Below are positions 6,126 to 7,458 of a stretch of 7,458 nt of DNA, piece after piece; within the stretch, counting starts at the first letter, position 1; each line of letters opens with the position of its first letter. The stretch is from Umezawaea sp039922235 (lineage in GTDB: Bacteria > Actinomycetota > Actinomycetes > Mycobacteriales > Pseudonocardiaceae). Made by a program: the position numbers and the translations under genes. Below the pieces are notes generated by a model, which saw only the letters and a program-made list of their open reading frames with translations, made no database searches and was not told the origin of the DNA. Location: the NCBI GenBank assembly GCA_039922235.1, contig JBDSAJ010000552.1, positions 1 to 7,458 of the forward strand. The letters are read 5' to 3'.

Positions 6126-6499
6126 TTCGCTGCCTCTCCTGGTCCGAACAGGTGTCCAATGTGCTGCGAACGCCTGCCGACCCACCCCGTGGGCTGGTCG
6201 ACGACGCTCGGCAGCGGCGGTGCGGACGATCATCGACCCAGTGGCACCAAATGATCCTCACCCCCCACGGGTGACGGGACCGTTCGTCACGGGCAACCGT
6301 GATCGTGGCCCGAATCCGGTCGCGCACCGCCAGGACGACGTGGACCGAACGGACCTCGGCGCGGTGGTCTGGACCTACCTGTCGTGGACCGTCCATTCGG
6401 TTGCGCACACGGGCCGGACGGACCACTCGAACCCGCTCCGGCGGGATCTCCGGTGCGCCGGCGACCACTGCCCCGGCCCGAAGCACGGCGATCACCGGG
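6126..6499. other. 374-nt intergenic gap with a GGACC motif cluster
   Basis: Between the ATPase-only gene and the LAL regulator I find no convincing coding sequence on either strand. A minus-strand frame open from 6495 into the regulator has no domain-like sequence, and no LuxR helix-turn-helix is left over from the truncated upstream gene. Five plus-strand GGACC motifs occur at 6342, 6351, 6371, 6386 and 6420, two of them inside GGACCGAACGGACC (6342-6355). They lie roughly 220-300 bp upstream of the regulator's start and could be binding sites. A small perfect stem TCACGG-GCAA-CCGTGA is at 6287-6302. I could not pick a convincing promoter. Confidence 0.45.
6133..6140 (-). promoter_or_regulatory. 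Ribosome-binding site fixing the LAL regulator start
   Basis: On the minus strand this reads AGGAGAGG, 7 bases before the ATG at 6125. It favours a start there over the in-frame ATG at 6233, whose extra 36 residues are arginine-rich and unlike the family. Confidence 0.7.
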
Positions 6500-7147
6500 T
6501 CAACGGTGCGGCGGACCGCCGCGGTCGTTCACCGATGTCACGGCCAGGCGCAGGGCGGCGGCGAACCCCCGCGTCCGGTGCAGCAGCTCGTCCACGTCGC
6601 CGGTCCGCAGTGGCACCCCGTGCGCCCGCAGCAGCTCGACCGCCTCCGCCGGGGTGAACGCCAGGTCCTCGGCGCGGATCTCCCGCAGCCTGCCCCTCGC
6701 CCGCAGCCACGGCCGCAGCGGCGCCGAGCGCCCGGCCAGCACCAAGCGCAGCGGCGCCTGTCGGGCCAGCATCGCGACCAGGTACGCGGCGGGCCGCCCG
6801 GTGAGCTCGTGCGCGTTGTCCAGGACCAGGCACACCGGCGGCACGGCGACGCTCGACCGGCGGGGCCGCGGGACGAGCCCGATGTCCGACGGTCCGAGCG
6901 CCTCGCAGACGGCGTCGTACAGTGCCGCGGGATGCCCGTGCCAGGACTGGAGGCTCACCCGCACGACCCCCGGCGTGTCCGGGTTCCCCACGCGGCGGGC
7001 GCACCACGTGGCCAGCAGGGCGGACTTGCCCGCGCCCGTCGGCGCCTGTACCAGTGTCACCGGCGGTGGCCTGCCTGCCGCGGCGACCGCCCCGTCCAGG
7101 AGGGCGAACAGCCTTTCGCGCGGGATCAGGGGTTTTCCGCCGGACAC
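6500..7147 (-). CDS. ATPase-only relative of LAL regulators (no helix-turn-helix)
   Basis: From the GTG at 7147 this encodes 215 residues that line up with the first third of the 890-residue regulator next door: IPRERLFALLDG (8-19; compare VDRERLSRLLDE), Walker A APTGAGKS (35-42), Walker B VCLVLDNAH (105-113; DN replaces the DD of the neighbour), RLVLAGR (134-140), AEDLAFT (159-165), and RTRGFAAALRLAVTSV just before a short unrelated tail and stop. The TPR region and DNA-binding domain are absent, and 374 nt downstream show no continuation in another frame. GGGAGG seven bases or so before the GTG supports the start. It overlaps the membrane-protein gene by 22 nt, implying co-translation. It may be a decayed duplicate, or a functional ATPase that modulates the full regulator by co-oligomerising; the intact Walker motifs keep the second option open. 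Confidence 0.75.
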   Translation of the reverse strand: MSGGKPLIPRERLFALLDGAVAAAGRPPPVTLVQAPTGAGKSALLATWCARRVGNPDTPGVVRVSLQSWHGHPAALYDAVCEALGPSDIGLVPRPRRSSVAVPPVCLVLDNAHELTGRPAAYLVAMLARQAPLRLVLAGRSAPLRPWLRARGRLREIRAEDLAFTPAEAVELLRAHGVPLRTGDVDELLHRTRGFAAALRLAVTSVNDRGGPPHR

Positions 7148-7395
7148 GGCTCGTCCTCCCGCCGTTGCGGTGCGGGCTCGACCAGGCCGATCTCCTGGCC
7201 CGCGATCACCAGCCGCGCCAGGCGCAGGGCTGTCCACGGCACGGTCGCGAGCAGCAGTGCGACGCCCATCGAGGCGGTGTCCACGCCGCACGGCAGCTTG
7301 CCGTCGGCGCGCTCGACCGTAAGCGGTACGAGTACGGCCAAGGCGCAGAACAGGGCGAGTCTGCCCCGGTGACGGCCTTCGTGCTTTCGTTCCAT
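7126..7395 (-). CDS. Small membrane protein, two predicted membrane segments
   Basis: This 89-residue protein starts at the ATG at 7395, preceded by AGGAGGAG six bases upstream. A basic N-terminus (MERKHEGRHRGR) leads into a hydrophobic stretch at about 13-27 (LALFCALAVLVPLTV) and a second at about 43-64 (MGVALLLATVPWTALRLARL), with a short loop containing one cysteine (C36), and a charged, proline-containing tail. The positive-inside rule puts both ends in the cytoplasm. I recognise no family. Its stop lies inside the start of the ATPase-only gene, so the two are probably one translational unit, and a role in passing a membrane or envelope signal to that ATPase is a guess from position. A longer reading from a GTG at 7437 lacks a Shine-Dalgarno. 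Sequence beyond 7396 holds only the leader and open frames running off the edge. Confidence 0.65.
   Translation of the reverse strand: MERKHEGRHRGRLALFCALAVLVPLTVERADGKLPCGVDTASMGVALLLATVPWTALRLARLVIAGQEIGLVEPAPQRREDEPCPAENP
7155..7160 (-). promoter_or_regulatory. Ribosome-binding site for the ATPase-only gene
   Basis: On the minus strand this reads GGGAGG, 7 bases ahead of the GTG at 7147, inside the coding end of the membrane-protein gene. It decides for this GTG over longer in-frame starts up to 7291, whose added residues are compositionally unlike the family. Confidence 0.65.
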
Positions 7396-7400
7396 GCGGG

Positions 7401-7408
7401 CTCCTCCT
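7401..7408 (-). promoter_or_regulatory. Ribosome-binding site for the small membrane protein
   Basis: On the minus strand this reads AGGAGGAG, about 5-6 bases before the ATG at 7395. Its strength is the main evidence that this short gene is real. Confidence 0.7.
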
Positions 7409-7458
7409 GGGGAATCGTCGTGCGGCGGAGCCGGCACGCCGCCCGGCCCGAGGTGCTC

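Noticed and set aside
6287..6302. Terminator for the ATPase-only gene
   Set aside because: The stem is only 6 bp and has no T-run on the minus strand; such stems are common at this GC content.
5479..6495. 338-codon minus-strand open frame crossing the gap and the LAL N-terminus
   Set aside because: It lies in another frame of the regulator's coding strand. The part in the gap (6126-6495) has mediocre codon bias and no domain, so it is not the missing C-terminus of the truncated ATPase gene.

Overview
The window is very GC-rich, has strong GC bias at third codon positions, and encodes a large ATPase-type LuxR regulator, a DUF4166 protein and actinobacterial-style transposase fragments. This suggests a filamentous actinomycete, perhaps Pseudonocardiales; that assignment is inference from style, not from a marker gene. 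It reads as an accessory region: a few intact genes separated by decayed genes and insertion-sequence debris.

Left part (1-1783): the window opens inside the N-terminus of an integrase-core transposase on the minus strand. Next comes a control region with two copies of the palindrome TTTGAGC-N4-GCTCAAA exactly 34 bp apart, and then a two-gene plus-strand operon: an SRPBCC-fold protein with a membrane tail, overlapping by ATGA a DUF4166 protein. No regulator gene that could bind the palindromes is visible.

Middle (1784-3452): a graveyard. It holds the 3' end of a secreted beta-sandwich protein (minus), a 66-nt imperfect palindrome at its broken end, an unidentified frameshifted C-terminal fragment (minus), the first ~170 codons of a flavin amine oxidase fused to out-of-frame sequence (minus), a second strong hairpin, and an internally deleted IS66-like transposase (plus).

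Right part (3453-7395), minus strand, read right to left: an 89-residue membrane protein, a 215-residue protein that is only the ATPase portion of a MalT/LAL-type regulator, a 374-nt gap with a cluster of GGACC motifs, and a complete 890-residue LAL regulator with N-terminal ATPase and C-terminal LuxR helix-turn-helix. The small membrane protein and the ATPase-only protein overlap by 22 nt and are probably co-translated. The ATPase-only protein resembles the N-terminal third of the full regulator. A membrane input, an ATPase that cannot bind DNA and a full regulator could form one signalling unit, but a duplication followed by truncation explains the sequence equally well.
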